64,000 nt of DNA from CAZPXH01 sp964591085 (GTDB lineage: Bacteria; Spirochaetota; Spirochaetia; DSM-27196; CAZPXH01), in contig CAZPXH010000008.1 in assembly GCA_964591085.1 (NCBI GenBank), positions 1 through 64,000 of the forward strand, in the 5' to 3' direction. The position numbers and the translations under genes are program-made. Shown here one piece after another: positions 40,207 to 47,909 of this stretch (the first letter of the stretch is position 1; the number at the start of each line of letters is the position of its first letter). The notes beneath the pieces are model-generated. The model ran no database searches. It was not told the origin of the DNA and saw only the letters and a list, made by a program, of their open reading frames with translations.

Positions 40207-40800
40207 ATGGCACCCGCAATCAATCCTATCCCCCTGTTCTTTGCATCCATCTTCACGAGCAACATTCTCTTGGCGAACTTTCTGGGGATGTGCTCGTTCA
40301 TTTCCATCTCCAAGGACCTGAAGAGCTCCAACGGACTGGGCCTGGCCGTCATTGTCGTGCTGACCATCACAAGCGCGTTCAACTGGGCGGTGTACAGCCT
40401 CATACTGGTGCCCCTTGGCCTGGAGTACCTGCGCTACATCGTGTTCATCATCGTGATCGCCGCTGTGGTGCAGATTCTGGAGATGGTTATAGACCGAGTT
40501 TCCCCTGCGCTCTACATGTCGCTGGGGATCTTTCTGCCGCTCATCACGGTTAACTGCGCAATCCTGGGTGTGTCACTGTTCCTTGAGATCCGCGACTACA
40601 GCTTTGTGCAGAGCGTGGTCTACGGCTTCGGCAGCGGAATTGGCTGGTGGCTGGCAATTGTTGCGCTTGCGGCCATTCGAAAGAAGACGGAGAAGGCTCC
40701 GGTCCCCGCAGGAATGCAGGGTCCCGGAATCACGATGATCACCATCGGCTTCATGGCCATGGCCTTCATCGGCTTCTCCGGCATGATCAGCGTACAGTAG
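40207..40800 (+). CDS. nqrE: Na+-translocating NADH:quinone reductase subunit E
   Basis: A 197-residue six-helix partner of NqrD: FASIFTSNILLANFLGMCSF near the start, ALYMSLGIFLPLITVNCAIL with the second conserved Cys region, and FGSGIGWWLAIVALA. With NqrD it forms the inverted membrane pair carrying the Fe-S centre. The gene sits between nqrD (zero gap) and nqrF (13 bases). Confidence 0.95.
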   Translation: MAPAINPIPLFFASIFTSNILLANFLGMCSFISISKDLKSSNGLGLAVIVVLTITSAFNWAVYSLILVPLGLEYLRYIVFIIVIAAVVQILEMVIDRVSPALYMSLGIFLPLITVNCAILGVSLFLEIRDYSFVQSVVYGFGSGIGWWLAIVALAAIRKKTEKAPVPAGMQGPGITMITIGFMAMAFIGFSGMISVQ

Positions 40801-40813
40801 GAGTTAGAAAGCA

Positions 40814-41959
40814 ATGGGATTCCTGACAGCAGGATTTCTGACAACCGTTGTAACGGCCGGCGCCTCCATCGGCGCCATCAGCGCCGTTCTCGGGGCACTT
40901 ATCTCGGTGACCGACCGCGTGGTGAACAACTACGGTGAAGTCACCATCACCATCAACTCCGGAAAGAAGGACCTGGAGGTGAAGGGCGGAGCAAACATGC
41001 TCACCACCCTGAGCGAGCAGGAAATCTTCCTTCCCTCTGCCTGCGGTGGCCGTGGGAGCTGCGGAGCCTGTAAGGTGGAGGTGAACAGCGACCTCGGGCC
41101 GCATTTGCCCACGGAGCTGCCCTACCTGGACAAGGATGAGATGGACCGAAACGTACGACTGGCCTGCCAGATAAAGGTCAAGTCCGACGTTCAAATCCAG
41201 ATACCGGAAGAGCTGTTCAACATCCGCCGCGTTACGGGTTCAGTGGAGAAGATCACAAGTGTGACCCACGACATCAAGGAGGTTCTGGTGCGGCTGCCCG
41301 ACGATATGGAGCGGATTCCCTATCTCCCCGGGCAGTACGGACAGCTGGAGGTACCACCGTATGACAAGGTGAAGGAGAAGACCCAGCGCGCGTACTCCTT
41401 CAGTTCCAATCCTTCTGACGCAAAGCACGTTGAGTTCCTTGTCCGGCTGGTTCCCGGCGGAATCGTGACCACCTATGTGCACCAACACATGAAGGAAGGC
41501 CAGAAGATCAACGTGCTCATGCCGATGGGCGACTTTCACGTCCGCCATACGAATGCACAGATGATCTGCGTTGCCGGCGGTTCCGGAATGGCGCCGTTCA
41601 AGAGCATCTTCAATGCCATGGTGGAGGATGGGTCAATCGAGACACGGGAAGTCTGGTACTTTTTTGGCGCTCGCGCGGTTCGGGACCTGTTCTACGTTGA
41701 CTGGCTGAACGAACTGGACGCGAGGTATGAGAAGTTCCACTTTGTGGCTGCCCTCAGCGAGCCCGCCCCGGATGACAACTGGGAGGGAGAAACGGGCCTG
41801 ATCACCGAGGTTCTGGACCGCTACATCAAGGAAGTCGTTCCACAGGGCGAGAAAGAAGGCTACCTCTGCGGCAGCCCCGGAATGCTGGATGCTTGCATGG
41901 CAGTAATGGGTCAAAATAACATGGATTCGGAGCGGATTTTCTTTGACAAATTCGCATGA
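40814..41959 (+). CDS. nqrF: Na+-translocating NADH:quinone reductase subunit F
   Basis: The 381-residue electron-input subunit: an N-terminal membrane helix, a 2Fe-2S ferredoxin domain (SACGGRGSCGACKVEV and a later LACQIKV), then FAD (RAYSFSSNPSD) and NADH (CVAGGSGMAPFKS; LCGSPGMLDACMAVMG) binding parts. This subunit separates NQR from RNF. It takes electrons from NADH and passes them to the membrane flavins to drive Na+ export. A 159-residue protein gene follows after 27 bases. Confidence 0.96.
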   Translation: MGFLTAGFLTTVVTAGASIGAISAVLGALISVTDRVVNNYGEVTITINSGKKDLEVKGGANMLTTLSEQEIFLPSACGGRGSCGACKVEVNSDLGPHLPTELPYLDKDEMDRNVRLACQIKVKSDVQIQIPEELFNIRRVTGSVEKITSVTHDIKEVLVRLPDDMERIPYLPGQYGQLEVPPYDKVKEKTQRAYSFSSNPSDAKHVEFLVRLVPGGIVTTYVHQHMKEGQKINVLMPMGDFHVRHTNAQMICVAGGSGMAPFKSIFNAMVEDGSIETREVWYFFGARAVRDLFYVDWLNELDARYEKFHFVAALSEPAPDDNWEGETGLITEVLDRYIKEVVPQGEKEGYLCGSPGMLDACMAVMGQNNMDSERIFFDKFA

Positions 41960-41986
41960 TCCGCAACAGGAAGAGAGGAAGCCGTC

Positions 41987-42466
41987 ATGAAGATGCCCCC
42001 CCAGTATCAGAAGGCGCAGGAAAACATGAAGCCGGGTGTGATCACCAGTGACGGCTTCCTCGGAAACGACTCCCGTCCGCTTGTTGACATTATTGAGGCT
42101 GACGAGGAGCGGATGCGGGCACTGGAACTGGATTTTGATACGGTTGCCGATACCCTGGAGCGGCTCCTGGAAGAAGGCCGCAAGGGCTTGGGGGAACCGG
42201 TTACGGTGGAAGGAAAGTGGGTGGTTCGCACCGACGAAGCCCGGGGATTCCTTGCAAGTCCATTTGAAGACGGTATATTCCGCAAAGTTAACGCGGAGGT
42301 GGAACGACTTGAAGACGGACCAGCCGGTCAGCCGGTGCCAACCGGCGTCCGAATCATCTACACGAGCCTCTCGCTCCATCTCCTGCGCAAGTATCACTTT
42401 CTGCAGGGGCACGGAGCGTCTTTTCGCCTGGAGCCGGACGCTATCCGACGCGCCCTCTACGGATAG
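41987..42466 (+). CDS. Uncharacterised 159-residue protein at the end of the nqr operon
   Basis: A soluble protein with no signal peptide or membrane helix that I do not recognise. It has an acidic helical middle (DEERMRALELDFDTVADTLE), then a mixed region and a basic C-terminus (LHLLRKYHFLQGHGASFRLE). A good GAGGAAG site and short distance put it in the nqr transcript. A link to NQR assembly or regulation is suggested only by position. Confidence 0.7.
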   Translation: MKMPPQYQKAQENMKPGVITSDGFLGNDSRPLVDIIEADEERMRALELDFDTVADTLERLLEEGRKGLGEPVTVEGKWVVRTDEARGFLASPFEDGIFRKVNAEVERLEDGPAGQPVPTGVRIIYTSLSLHLLRKYHFLQGHGASFRLEPDAIRRALYG

Positions 42467-42467
42467 T

Positions 42468-43277
42468 TACTCGTCACGTTCGCAGCTCGCCCGCCGGACA
42501 AAGGCTCGGCGGGTTGTTCGGCGGCGTGCGGTAGCCCAGGTCGCGGCCTTCCTTGTTCTTGCGACCCTGCCCCACACCCTGCTCGCAGACGAACTATGGA
42601 ACCGGGCCGTGGAGCGGTTTGGCGACGGAGACATCTGGATTCCCGGACTGGTTATAACCACTACAGAAGAGTTTGATGGCCGGAACAATCTCAGGCACTT
42701 GGAGACCACGGTATCGCGGACACGGGTGAACGATGACGGAGAGGTGGAGGCCGAGATCATCCAGGCTATCCGCGACGGCGAGGACATCACCGGAGCACGT
42801 CGATCCGGAGAGGGTCCATCCCCGTTCGGTGGCTTTGGACCCGGCGGTAACGAGGCGGCTGGTGCTGAGGAGGAAGACGGCAATGACCGTTTTGCCGCCG
42901 CCTTCACCAGCATTTTTGATCCAGCAGAGCAGCAGCGGCTGACCCTGGAGCGCATCGGCCCACAGGTGGTGGAGGGTCAGCGCACGATCGCGTATCGCTT
43001 TGACCATCAACCCAATCCCCGTGCCCGAGCCACGGGAACCACCTGGCTCAACCGGGAGACCGGTGTACCGGTGAGAATCGAGAAGGACGTGGAACCTCCC
43101 CTTGCGGTGATCACCAATTTCCAGATTGTGCAGGTCTTCGGGAATCCGGATGAAGCATTCCAGATGACCGAGATGAACGTTGATGTCAGTGGCAGCCTGC
43201 TGGTAGTACGCCGCCGCTTTGTGATTGACGTGGCCTTTGATGACTACTTTCGCGGGGACCTGGCGCGGCCAGATTGA
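42468..43277 (+). CDS. Exported protein of unknown function; start codon unclear
   Basis: The frame is coding: VAQVAAFLVLATLPHTLLA is a signal peptide, followed by a mature part with a Gly/Glu-rich insert (GGFGPGGNEAAGAEEEDG) and beta-rich segments such as ATGTTWLNRETGVPVRIEKD that recall LolA-like or lipoprotein-carrier folds (weak). Between the previous stop codon and the signal peptide there is no in-frame ATG, GTG or TTG; the nearest upstream TTG lies well inside the previous gene. A rare start codon, a frameshift or a base error would explain it. Coordinates give the open frame after that stop. aroK overlaps its end by four bases. Confidence 0.6.
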   Translation, partial: YSSRSQLARRTKARRVVRRRAVAQVAAFLVLATLPHTLLADELWNRAVERFGDGDIWIPGLVITTTEEFDGRNNLRHLETTVSRTRVNDDGEVEAEIIQAIRDGEDITGARRSGEGPSPFGGFGPGGNEAAGAEEEDGNDRFAAAFTSIFDPAEQQRLTLERIGPQVVEGQRTIAYRFDHQPNPRARATGTTWLNRETGVPVRIEKDVEPPLAVITNFQIVQVFGNPDEAFQMTEMNVDVSGSLLVVRRRFVIDVAFDDYFRGDLARPD

Positions 43278-43828
43278 CGGGATCCCGCCACATTGCGCTT
43301 CTGGGAATCAAGCACTCGGGGAAGAGCAGTGCCGGCGAGATTCTTGCGCGCGAGCTGGGCGTAACCCTTTCAGACACGGACAACCTGCTGCGAAAGATAG
43401 CCTCCGGCCGCAGCGGCGGTGCGGAGTCCCCGAGTGTTCGGGAGATCTACAAAAACCTTGGGGAGGACCGCTTTGCAGCGCTGGAGCGGCAGGCAATTGA
43501 GCAGGCTCTCTCCTTGCCCCCGCAAGTGATTGCAACGGGGGGCGGCCTCGCCGATCGGCCGCAGTCCCTGCAGCTTCTTGGAGCAAGGGCCTTGCTTGTG
43601 TACCTTGCCGTAAGCGTGGAAACCGCGCTGTCCCGGGTCCTCGCCCGGGGCGTTCCGGCATTCATCACTGGTGCGGATCCGCGGGCTGAGCTCGCCTCCG
43701 TGTTTCAGCGCCGGGCAGAAGCATACCGTGGCGCCAGTGATTTGATGGTGGCGACGGACGGACTGTCCTCGTTGGAGATTGCCGGGAGAATCCTGAATGA
43801 GTTAAGGGCGTCTGGCTATGGCTGGTAG
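43274..43828 (+). CDS. aroK: Shikimate kinase
   Basis: A 184-residue P-loop kinase that phosphorylates shikimate in aromatic amino-acid synthesis. ATP loop LLGIKHSGKSSAG, substrate and metal Asp in SDTDNLLRK, the Gly-rich IATGGGLADRP and a lid with Arg in TGADPRAELASVFQRRAEAY. It starts with TTG overlapping the previous stop (TTGA) and runs 11 bases into aroC, so the pair is translationally linked. Confidence 0.9.
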   Translation: MTGSRHIALLGIKHSGKSSAGEILARELGVTLSDTDNLLRKIASGRSGGAESPSVREIYKNLGEDRFAALERQAIEQALSLPPQVIATGGGLADRPQSLQLLGARALLVYLAVSVETALSRVLARGVPAFITGADPRAELASVFQRRAEAYRGASDLMVATDGLSSLEIAGRILNELRASGYGW

Positions 43829-44921
43829 TACGTTTGGATATCTGTTTCGCCTGACCACCTTCGGCGAATCTCACGGCGGCGCGGTGGGAGTCGTGCTGGA
43901 TGGCGTCACGCCCGGGATCCCGATCACTGAAGTGGACATCCAGAAGGAACTGGACCGGCGGAAACCCGGGCAGAGCTTCCTCACAACGCCCCGCAAGGAA
44001 CCCGACATCGTCCAGATACTCTCGGGGCTGTTTGAAGGAAGAACCACTGGTACTCCCATCCTGATGATCCTGTTCAACAAGGATGCGGATCCCGGCGCGT
44101 ACACCGAGATCAAGGATCTCTTCCGCCCAGGCCACGCGGACTACACCTACTTGCGCAAGTACGGAATCAGGGATTGGCGTGGTAGTGGAAGGGCAAGCGG
44201 ACGGGAGACCGCCGGGCGGGTTGCTGCTGGCGCGGTGGCAAGGAAGATCCTGCAGATGCGCGGTGTTTCCATTCTTGGCTACACCCTGGAGGCTGGCGGA
44301 ATCCGCTGCGAGCGCTTTGACCCGGCTGTCATTGAGAAAAACAGTCTCCGCGCATGTGATCCGGAGGCGGCTGTCCGGATGGAAGCCCGGGCCACGGAGC
44401 TCAAGGAACGCGATGACAGCATGGGAGGGGTTGTTGAGGTGAGAGTCAACGGCCTCCCCGCTGGCCTCGGAGAGCCCGTGTTTGACAAGCTGGACGCAGA
44501 GCTCGCGCGGGCAATGCTATCAATTGGCTCGGTGAAGGGCATTGAGTTTGGTGCCGGATTTGCTGCCGCAAGAATGAGCGGGAGCGAACACAACGACCAG
44601 ATGGATGCCTCCGGCTTCCGGAGCAACAACGCCGGCGGGATCATTGGGGGGATCTCCACGGGGAACGAACTGGTGTTCCGGGTGGCCGTGAAACCAACCT
44701 CATCCATTGCAACGCCACAGCAAACGGTGGGCATTGATGGCGCGGAACGGATGATAGTGACCGAGGGCCGCCACGATGCCTGTATCTGCCCGCGGATTGT
44801 TCCGGTGACAGAAGCCATGGCGGCTCTCGTGCTGGAGGACCATTTCCGACGCCATCTGTCCCAGGTCAGCCAACCGAGCCCTGAGCTGAATGGGATACCT
44901 GGAAGCGGCGCCGGAACCTAG
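43818..44921 (+). CDS. aroC: Chorismate synthase
   Basis: A 367-residue FMN-dependent enzyme that makes chorismate from EPSP. It has the signatures GESHGGAVGVVLDG at the N-terminus, FRPGHADYTYLRKYG, GSGRASGRETAGRVAAG and the C-terminal GRHDACICPRIVPV. It follows aroK with an 11-base overlap and converges on the rubredoxin gene. Confidence 0.97.
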   Translation: MAGSTFGYLFRLTTFGESHGGAVGVVLDGVTPGIPITEVDIQKELDRRKPGQSFLTTPRKEPDIVQILSGLFEGRTTGTPILMILFNKDADPGAYTEIKDLFRPGHADYTYLRKYGIRDWRGSGRASGRETAGRVAAGAVARKILQMRGVSILGYTLEAGGIRCERFDPAVIEKNSLRACDPEAAVRMEARATELKERDDSMGGVVEVRVNGLPAGLGEPVFDKLDAELARAMLSIGSVKGIEFGAGFAAARMSGSEHNDQMDASGFRSNNAGGIIGGISTGNELVFRVAVKPTSSIATPQQTVGIDGAERMIVTEGRHDACICPRIVPVTEAMAALVLEDHFRRHLSQVSQPSPELNGIPGSGAGT

Positions 44922-44930
44922 GATTCCGGA

Positions 44931-45092
44931 CTACTCGTCGACTTCGAACTCATCCTTCTCGGCGCCACACATGGGACAAACCCAATCCTCGGGAATCGCA
45001 TCGAACGCGGTTCCCGGCTCGATGTTGTTGTCGGGATCGCCTTCTTCGGGGTCATAAATGTACCCGCAAACGTTGCACACATATCGCTGCAT
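44931..45092 (-). CDS. Rubredoxin
   Basis: A 53-residue iron protein carrying single electrons. Both CxxC pairs are present, VCNVCGYIYDP and WVCPMCGAEKDEF, with the standard spacing and aromatic residues. The start at ATG 45092 gives exactly the family length. It begins five bases after the TIGR02757 gene ends, so they share a transcript. In anaerobes rubredoxins often serve oxygen or peroxide detoxification; the partner is not visible here. Confidence 0.95.
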   Translation of the reverse strand: MQRYVCNVCGYIYDPEEGDPDNNIEPGTAFDAIPEDWVCPMCGAEKDEFEVDE

Positions 45093-45097
45093 TGCCG

Positions 45098-45955
45098 TCA
45101 GTATAGCGTGGGGAACGGCGAGTCGGCCAGTGAGTCCCAGAGTCTGCGTCCTTCCGGATGAATACCCATCCGGGAAAGGGAGAAATCGAATCGCACGGGA
45201 TCCGCGGGATCCAGGCAGGAAAACCAGGCAGTGACTTCCCGCACCGTGGCCAGCCCGGACGTTCGCCTCCGAGTAATGCCCAAGGACTGACAGAGCCGGA
45301 GAACATGGGTGTCCAGCGGGAACAGCAGTTCTGCTGCAGCAGGTCTGTCCCAACCTCCGGGGTCAATGGAGTCCCGTCTCACCATCCATCGAAGGAAGAG
45401 GTTCAGGCGCTTGAGGGCACTGCTGCCGGAGGGATCTGCAATGAGAATTCCCATTGGAGTTTCCGCCGCACCGATGATGGCATCCGTCATGCTTGCGAGT
45501 CCGGAAAGCAGATCCCTGCCGCGAAAGTGAAACGACAGGTCCGGATTGTCACCGCGGCTCCGGTGATAGCCCAGCACCAGCCCCGCTATGTCGGACGCGG
45601 TGAAGAACCGGTACACAAAGCCGTGGAAGAGATCCTCAAGGTCACGCAAACCAAGATCAGCGCCCCAACCGATGGCGGCCAGCTTGCCACAGATTTCGGA
45701 GCCGGCCCTGAGGATTCCATCCACACGCCCAAGCGCGAGCGCGGAGGAGATCAGTGCCACCAGTTCGCGGTGATCGGGCGGAGCGTGGAGCACGAGGCGC
45801 AGAGGATCTGGGTCAATGTAGCGGGGATGGTGGAAGCGATCCCAGGCAAAGCGAACCACCTGCTCCGCGCTCGCCGGTCCGTCCGGGAAACCAGCTGCCA
45901 TGGGCGGATGCTGGCACATGCGGCTTCCCCGCTTCCAGTCCGGCGTGACATGCAC
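45098..45955 (-). CDS. TIGR02757-family protein
   Basis: A protein of about 285 residues of the uncharacterised TIGR02757/DUF2400 family. Recognisable parts: PRYIDPDPLRLVLHAPPDHR, LISSALALGRVDGIL, LKRLNLFLRWMVRRDSIDPG and the HhH-like PLDTHVLRLCQSLGI. The family looks related to DNA glycosylase folds by its helical LDTH motif, but no activity is known. The start is uncertain: GTG 45955, ATG 45919 and ATG 45901 are all in frame. The rubredoxin gene follows. Confidence 0.85.
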   Translation of the reverse strand: MHVTPDWKRGSRMCQHPPMAAGFPDGPASAEQVVRFAWDRFHHPRYIDPDPLRLVLHAPPDHRELVALISSALALGRVDGILRAGSEICGKLAAIGWGADLGLRDLEDLFHGFVYRFFTASDIAGLVLGYHRSRGDNPDLSFHFRGRDLLSGLASMTDAIIGAAETPMGILIADPSGSSALKRLNLFLRWMVRRDSIDPGGWDRPAAAELLFPLDTHVLRLCQSLGITRRRTSGLATVREVTAWFSCLDPADPVRFDFSLSRMGIHPEGRRLWDSLADSPFPTLY

Positions 45956-45959
45956 CGGA

Positions 45960-45989
45960 TTGCGGACGGCTGGTAGCGGTCTCTATACT
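45960..45989 (+). promoter_or_regulatory. Promoter placing transcription at the GTG of the first exported-protein gene
   Basis: TTGCGG (45960-45965), an 18-base spacer and TATACT (45984-45989). The GTG begins six bases later, so transcription is predicted to start at or beside the start codon itself. Confidence 0.6.
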
Positions 45990-45995
45990 CCCGCC

Positions 45996-47024
45996 GTGGC
46001 CGCTCAGCTCCATCGCTTCTGGGTTCATTCCGGAATTGTCACAGTTTCCGTTGTCCTTGGAGGGGTCCTGCTATTCGCAGCGTGCAGTACGGGCTCTCCG
46101 GCCAACTCGCTGGAGGCGCTGCTGGCAGAGGAGCAGGACCCCGGGCGGCGGAGCGTCCTCATTGAGACCATGGCCGCCGAGCTCGGTGAGCGCCTGGGGC
46201 CCGGCGCCCAGGTGGAGCGGCTGCTGGAAGCCGCTTCCGATCCCCTGGACTCGGCGCTGGCTCCGTACTACCTGCTACTGGCCGCGGAAATCCACCTTGA
46301 GCAGGACCGCACTTCAGACGCTATGGTTCTGTTGTACCGCGCTCAGGCATCCGGAATGGATGTGACCGTGGGGGACACACCCCTGCGCTTCGCGCTGCTG
46401 CAGCAGCTCGCAGAGGTGGAAACAGATCCCTATCGAACGGTGCAGTGGCTGGAAGAGCTCCTGGCAGAGTACCCCGACCGGGTTGACCGCGGGCTTCGGG
46501 AGTGGCAGCTGTCGGAGGCATACGCGGCAATCGGTGAATGGGACGCGCACTACGGCGCGGTGGTGCGCTTCCTCGCAGCACCGGAGACGAGGATACCCGG
46601 TGTCCCGGACGCCCGGCGGATTGCCAGCGAGGCGCTCGCCTTCCATCGATCCGGCAAGGCCTGGGTCAGCCAGGACCTGGACCTGCTGGTTGCAACCATT
46701 CAGCAGGGTATCCGCGCGCGAAGCTGGAACATCCTCTCCCGCTGGCAGGCCGGAGTGGGTTTCTTCAACGCGAGCTGGGAGCAGGAGGAGTTTGACTTCA
46801 ACGCCCGGCAGAACTTTGACTTCCCGGCCTTCCTGTTGAGAAACACTCAGATTTCCATCTCGGAACTGGAGACAAACGACAGGGAAGCCTTCCTCCGCAC
46901 GAGAGGCTGGGAACCACGGGTGCCTGTCTGGTACTTCTATTTCCGCCGGGTATGGTATCCGGCAGATCCGCGCTACCATCTGGGGTGGGAATGGGCAGGC
47001 CTGTACTTCGGCGAGCGGCTCTGA
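45996..47024 (+). CDS. Lipoprotein with helical repeats, unknown function
   Basis: A 342-residue lipoprotein with a lipobox in LLFAACSTG. The mature protein is Ala/Leu/Glu-rich and helical (SLEALLAEEQDPGRRSVLIE; PYYLLLAAEIHLEQDRTSDA; LEELLAEYPDRVDRGLREWQ), like TPR- or SEL1-type scaffolds. It ends in an aromatic strand (WYFYFRRVWYPADPRYHLGW). GTG start is set by the signal peptide and the promoter six bases upstream. It overlaps the next exported-protein gene by 34 bases. Confidence 0.72.
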   Translation: MAAQLHRFWVHSGIVTVSVVLGGVLLFAACSTGSPANSLEALLAEEQDPGRRSVLIETMAAELGERLGPGAQVERLLEAASDPLDSALAPYYLLLAAEIHLEQDRTSDAMVLLYRAQASGMDVTVGDTPLRFALLQQLAEVETDPYRTVQWLEELLAEYPDRVDRGLREWQLSEAYAAIGEWDAHYGAVVRFLAAPETRIPGVPDARRIASEALAFHRSGKAWVSQDLDLLVATIQQGIRARSWNILSRWQAGVGFFNASWEQEEFDFNARQNFDFPAFLLRNTQISISELETNDREAFLRTRGWEPRVPVWYFYFRRVWYPADPRYHLGWEWAGLYFGERL

Positions 47025-47875
47025 TTCTTCTCGTGCTGGTTCTGTTGCCGGGGCAGCTACGCCCCCAGCGGACTGAAGAGGACGGAATCCAGAGCGAGGT
47101 GCTGGTTGACTGGGAAGCGGACGTGATTGAGATCACCATCCGCGGACAACTCACCAACCGGGAACTGGACAGGCCGGACGGACTTGCCCGGGCTGAACAG
47201 CGTATCCGGCGCGCAGCGGACCGGCTGGTTCTGGAGGGTATCCTCCTGCTTCCGGCAGACAGCCGGCAGCGCGTCAGCGATATGGTGCTGGCGGACCCGG
47301 TTCTGCAGCAGCAACTCAGCAGGCTGGCCGCGCAGCAGCAGGCACTGACTGTTCGCCCGACGCGTGATCTGGCGAGCGTGGCGCTTGAGTACAGGGTACA
47401 GCTGGATCCAGTCCGATCGCTGGTATCAGCGCGCCTCCAACCCGGCGAGCGGGTTGAACGGGAGTGGGCATGGGTTCCGAGCGCCGACTTCTCCGGCCTG
47501 CTGGTCTACGCCGCGGATCCCCTCCCCCGCTACGCCGAGCCCGCGGCAACGGCCACGCAACTGCAGCCGGCCCTTACCTTCACCATCTACTCCGAGACCG
47601 GTGAGCCGGTTGCGGTACTGTCGGGCCTCCCGACAGACGCCCCGGGGCCGGTCTACCTTGCAGACACCGACGAACGGCCCATCACTGGAACCATCGGGCT
47701 TGAGCCCCTACGGGTTCTGGCGCGGCAGGCATTCGGCGAGTCTCCGGTAGACCCCGTCATCTCAGCGACGGATGCTGCCAGACTGCGGTCCCGTTCATCC
47801 AATTTGCAGATGCTGGCGGAAGGACGGATTGCCGTGGTGGTACATCCAATGCTCCTCCGCCAGACACTTCGTTGA
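46991..47875 (+). CDS. Exported protein of unknown function
   Basis: A 294-residue exported protein with the signal peptide LRRAALILLVLVLLPGQLRP. The body begins DWEADVIEITIRGQLTNREL and has Arg/Gln-rich helices (QLSRLAAQQQALTVRP). The C-terminal part recalls conserved spirochaete outer-membrane-associated proteins, but I do not recognise a family. The start was placed at ATG 46991, inside the end of the previous gene, because it puts the signal sequence first. The middle gene of three exported proteins. Confidence 0.7.
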   Translation: MGRPVLRRAALILLVLVLLPGQLRPQRTEEDGIQSEVLVDWEADVIEITIRGQLTNRELDRPDGLARAEQRIRRAADRLVLEGILLLPADSRQRVSDMVLADPVLQQQLSRLAAQQQALTVRPTRDLASVALEYRVQLDPVRSLVSARLQPGERVEREWAWVPSADFSGLLVYAADPLPRYAEPAATATQLQPALTFTIYSETGEPVAVLSGLPTDAPGPVYLADTDERPITGTIGLEPLRVLARQAFGESPVDPVISATDAARLRSRSSNLQMLAEGRIAVVVHPMLLRQTLR

Positions 47876-47900
47876 CGAAGGCGCTGACGCAAGGCAATCT
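47872..47900 (+). promoter_or_regulatory. Weak promoter of the SH3-lipoprotein gene, -35 box over a stop codon
   Basis: TTGACG (47872-47877), a 17-base spacer and CAATCT (47895-47900), nine bases before the GTG. The TGA inside TTGACG is the stop codon of the previous gene. The -10 box matches poorly. Confidence 0.4.
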
Positions 47901-47909
47901 CCGACTACC

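Noticed and set aside
44914..44931. Inverted repeat CCGGAA/TTCCGG between aroC and rubredoxin as a terminator
   Set aside because: Only six base pairs, a seven-base loop, no T-run and partly coding; not strong enough to list.
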